The notes beneath the pieces are model-generated. The model was not told where the DNA came from. It ran no database searches and saw only the letters and a program-made list of their open reading frames with translations. Shown here one piece after another: positions 60,079 through 64,000 of a stretch of DNA of 64,000 bases. A program made the translations under genes and the position numbers. Position 1 is the first letter of the stretch. Each line of letters starts with the position of its first letter. This DNA is from Sphingomonas sp. PP-CC-1A-547 (GTDB lineage Bacteria; Pseudomonadota; Alphaproteobacteria; Sphingomonadales; Sphingomonadaceae), in the NCBI RefSeq assembly GCF_003610375.1, contig NZ_RAPZ01000011.1:930001-994000 (forward strand). Reading direction: 5' to 3'.

Positions 60079-60083
60079 CCGTC

Positions 60084-61082
60084 ATGGCCTCGATCAAGAA
60101 CCTCGGTTTCCTCGCCCAATTGCGTAGCGATGCGAGCAATCACGTGATCCGCTACCGCAGCGGCAAGGTGAAGCAGAGCGGGCGCGGGCTGGTCTTCTGG
60201 TTCCGTCCGGAGACCGCGAGCATCGCTGAACTGCCGATGGACGACCGCGAGATGGCGATCTTCGTGAAGGGTCGCAGCCAGGATTTCCAGAGCGTGGCGA
60301 TCCAGGGCACGCTGACCTGGCACGTCGCCGATCCCGAACTGCTCGCCTCGCGCGTCGACTTCAGCCTCGGCCTGCTCACCGGTGCCTATAAAAGCGAACC
60401 GATCCAGCGGATCGAGACCCGGCTGGCGGGGCTCGTCAACCAGGCGGCGCTGCAATATCTCGCGCAGGGCTCGGTGCGGGCGCTGCTCGATGCCGGTCCC
60501 GAGCCGCTACGTCACCAGCTCGAAGCTGCGCTCGCCAACGATCCGGCGCTGAACGAGATCGGCATCGCGGTCACTGCGGTTCGCCTGACCAACCTTGCGC
60601 CATCGAGCGAACTCGAACGCGCACTCCAGACTCCGACGTTCGAGGCATTGCAGCAGAAGGCCGACCAGGCGACGTTCGAACGCCGTGCGCTCGCGGTCGA
60701 GAAGGAGCGTGCGATCGCCGAGAACGAACTCGCGAACCGTACCGAACTCGCCCGCCGCGAGATGCTGCTCATCACGCAGGAGGCTGAGAACGCACGCAAC
60801 CGCGCGACCGGCTTGGCCGAGGCGCAGCAGGTCGAGGCGGGGGCGGAAGCCGAGCGTATCCGCACGATCGAAAGTGCCAAGGCGGAAGCGGAGCAGGCCC
60901 GGATGACGATCTACCGCGACCTGCCGCCGGGGGTGATGCTCGGGCTCGCCGCGCGCGAGCTGGCGGGCAAGCTCGATACGATCGAGCATCTGAACATCAC
61001 GCCCGACCTGCTCGCGACCGTGCTCGGCGAATTCCGTAATGCACATCCAGCCCCGACGGCTCAGACTGCGTTGCCCCGCTGA
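60084..61082 (+). CDS. SPFH (band 7) domain protein
   Basis: A 332-residue protein. Residues about 15-200 form the SPFH/band 7 domain (SGRGLVFWFRPETASIAELPM, MAIFVKGRSQDFQSVAIQGT split across, LASRVDFSLGLLTG). Residues about 205-285 are a long charged coiled coil (RRALAVEKERAIAENELANR, AQQVEAGAEAERIR), the usual oligomerisation segment. There is no transmembrane helix or signal peptide, so it may be a cytosolic or peripherally bound scaffold, unlike flotillin. It overlaps the NAD-kinase-like gene by one base (TGATG). Its place under a NAD-responsive regulator is the notable point. Confidence 0.9.
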   Translation: MASIKNLGFLAQLRSDASNHVIRYRSGKVKQSGRGLVFWFRPETASIAELPMDDREMAIFVKGRSQDFQSVAIQGTLTWHVADPELLASRVDFSLGLLTGAYKSEPIQRIETRLAGLVNQAALQYLAQGSVRALLDAGPEPLRHQLEAALANDPALNEIGIAVTAVRLTNLAPSSELERALQTPTFEALQQKADQATFERRALAVEKERAIAENELANRTELARREMLLITQEAENARNRATGLAEAQQVEAGAEAERIRTIESAKAEAEQARMTIYRDLPPGVMLGLAARELAGKLDTIEHLNITPDLLATVLGEFRNAHPAPTAQTALPR

Positions 61083-61975
61083 TGGCGACCAACGCCCCGC
61101 GCGCGGTCTTCGTCACCCGGGAGACCGACTATGACCTCCTGCTCGCGCGGCACGCCACGCGCGGACAGGCGAAGTTCTTTCTCGATACGCGGGGCCAGGA
61201 CATCGACGTGATCGAGGATCGGCACCACCGATTCCACGCGACACTGCACGAAGCCCGCTCGCTCGTCCCCGACGACTGGCGGCAGGCGAGTGTCGCTCGT
61301 GCCAACCTCGACCGCTTCCTGTTCGGCCCTGAGGACGTGATCGTCGCGGTCGGGCAGGACGGGCTGGTCGCCAACGTCGCGAAGTATCTCGAAGGGCAAC
61401 CCGTGCTCGGGGTCAACCCCGCCCCCGACCTGTACGACGGCGTCCTGGTGCGCGTGCCGCTCGCGCGCCTGTCTGCGTTGCTGCCGGCGAGCGTCGCCGG
61501 TGCGGCGCCGGCCGAGCAGCGGACGATGGTCGAGGCGCGGCTGGATACCGGCGAACGGCTGCTAGCGTTGAACGAGGTGTTCGTCGGTCACCGCAGCCAC
61601 CAGTCGGCGCGCTACCGGATCACGTGCGGTGACCAGGCCGAGGACCATTCGTCGAGTGGGCTGATCGTGGCGTCGGGGACCGGTGCGACGGGCTGGGCAC
61701 GCTCGATCATGGAGGCGACGCATGCCGCCCTTCCCCTCGATCCGCAGGAGCGCGCGGTCGGCTTCTTCGTACGCGAACCCTTCCCCAGCGTGGCGACCGC
61801 AACCTCACTTCGTGCCGGCAAGCTCGCGGGCCAGCCGCTCGCGGTCACGTCGCGGATGAACGACGGCGGGGTGATCTTCGCGGACGGTGTCGAACAGGAC
61901 TTCTTCGCGTTCGACTGGGGCCGCGGCGTCACCATCGCCCCCGCCACCCGCACCCTTCATCTCATTACCGGTTGA
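61082..61975 (+). CDS. NAD kinase-like protein (divergent)
   Basis: A 297-residue protein with the NAD kinase order of motifs. VIVAVGQDGLVANVAKYLEG (88-107) takes the place of the GGDGT motif but reads GQDGL, keeping the Asp. QPVLGVNP matches the following strand. LNEVFVGH (163-170) is the conserved NE motif that contacts nicotinamide ribose, and LIVASGTGATGWARS (194-208) corresponds to the LIVSTPTGSTAYS loop. The first 80 residues are family-specific. It may phosphorylate NAD or a related nucleotide, or only bind it. It is translationally coupled to the SPFH gene. Confidence 0.82.
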   Translation: MATNAPRAVFVTRETDYDLLLARHATRGQAKFFLDTRGQDIDVIEDRHHRFHATLHEARSLVPDDWRQASVARANLDRFLFGPEDVIVAVGQDGLVANVAKYLEGQPVLGVNPAPDLYDGVLVRVPLARLSALLPASVAGAAPAEQRTMVEARLDTGERLLALNEVFVGHRSHQSARYRITCGDQAEDHSSSGLIVASGTGATGWARSIMEATHAALPLDPQERAVGFFVREPFPSVATATSLRAGKLAGQPLAVTSRMNDGGVIFADGVEQDFFAFDWGRGVTIAPATRTLHLITG

Positions 61976-62052
61976 GTCGTTCGGCATAGTGTTCGCTCAG
62001 GGCAAGCACGGCTGCCCGAGACAACGACCTTCGTGCTGGTCAGCTCAGGACG

Positions 62053-63611
<1,559 letters not shown>

Positions 63612-63612
<1 letters not shown>

Positions 63613-64000
63613 CAGTAGCGGGTGTCGAAGGTCACAGTCACCGTCGCGGTGCCGTTGGCCGGCACCGCGACTTGCCACGTCATTGTGCCGGCGTCGCGAC
63701 GTTCGCCTTTGGCGCTATCCGCAATGACGCGCACGTCGCCCCCGTCGAGACCGCCCTGGACGAGTTCGACCGTCACCGGCCGGCCGCGCGCATTGGTCAG
63801 CGTATACCGCATCGCCGTACGCCATCGGCTATCACCCTGCCGTGTACGCGATACGGTGGTTGGCCGCACCTTCACGTCGAAGGCATCGCCTGTTGGCAGC
63901 GCGATCGTCGATCCTTGTGGAGTATGCTCGATACGGTTTTCGCCCGTGAACTGTGGTTGGCCACGCGCGTCGCGGACATAGACCCGGACCACGCCCGCCG
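63612..64000 (-). CDS. DUF4139 domain protein, C-terminal part (5' truncated by window)
   Basis: Only the last 128 residues lie in the window; the frame continues past the edge. The fragment reads VVRVYVRDARGQPQFTGENR, then EHTPQGSTIALPTGDAFDV, TRQGDSRWRTAMRYTLTNAR and the end ATVTVTFDTRY, all typical of the DUF4139 C-terminus. Stop and the next gene's ATG overlap as TGATG. It is a paralogue of the downstream protein in domain type, although sequence resemblance is low. Confidence 0.82.

Overview
The window is a high-GC, densely coded chromosomal segment. It most likely comes from a sphingomonad (Alphaproteobacteria, Sphingomonadaceae, Sphingomonas-like). The grounds are four TonB-dependent receptors (two of the large Xanthomonas/Caulobacter type carrying IVVTGIR motifs), a receptor-SapC-cupin-halogenase cluster, DUF2252 and DUF72 proteins, and many GTG starts. 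No rRNA, tRNA, CRISPR array, prophage or intact insertion sequence was seen. The taxon is inferred from gene content, not from a marker gene.

Region by region. 1-10.5 kb: the end of an EEP-family hydrolase, a secreted GH84 beta-N-acetylglucosaminidase, a small conserved protein, and a translationally coupled alpha-2-macroglobulin/penicillin-binding protein 1C pair on the minus strand. 10.7-24 kb: a GAF/degenerate GGDEF/EAL signalling protein, a secreted DUF3857-transglutaminase-TPR protein, DUF72, a Gfo/Idh/MocA oxidoreductase divergent from an aldo-keto reductase, DUF2252, a GH43-like hydrolase, a decayed zinc alcohol dehydrogenase remnant, a secreted esterase and an RhlE-like helicase. 24-31 kb: a surface protein fusing a PAP2 acid phosphatase domain to an autotransporter barrel, then a solitary TonB receptor with a long leader. 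32-38.7 kb: a receptor-SapC-cupin-flavin halogenase cluster. 39-46 kb: a sucrose locus resembling the Xanthomonas sux genes (LacI regulator, two identical CAATCGATTG operators, TonB receptor, amylosucrase, SLC45-like permease).

46-59 kb: a serine beta-lactamase-like protein that appears to lack the class A Glu166, then a minus-strand catabolic locus. That locus holds FadR/GntR and AraC regulators, an MFS permease, an HSL-type esterase, a D-lactate dehydrogenase-like flavoenzyme, a TonB receptor, a short-chain dehydrogenase and a carboxylesterase. An FMN-dependent 2-hydroxyacid oxidase lies just beyond on the plus strand. The same AGCTATC(G/C)GATAGCT palindrome lies about 60 bp upstream of both the receptor gene and the regulator pair. 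Together these genes look like a regulon for uptake and hydrolysis of an ester, with oxidation of the released hydroxy acids; the substrate is not known.

59-64 kb: a three-gene operon for a NrtR-like Nudix regulator, an SPFH protein and a divergent NAD-kinase-like protein. Its promoter is bracketed by 16-bp inverted arms. Two coupled DUF4139-type secreted proteins follow; one of them carries an internal TonB-box-like motif beside a 12-proline run. The best candidates for undescribed biology are this NAD-linked SPFH operon, the ester/hydroxyacid regulon and the PAP2-autotransporter fusion.
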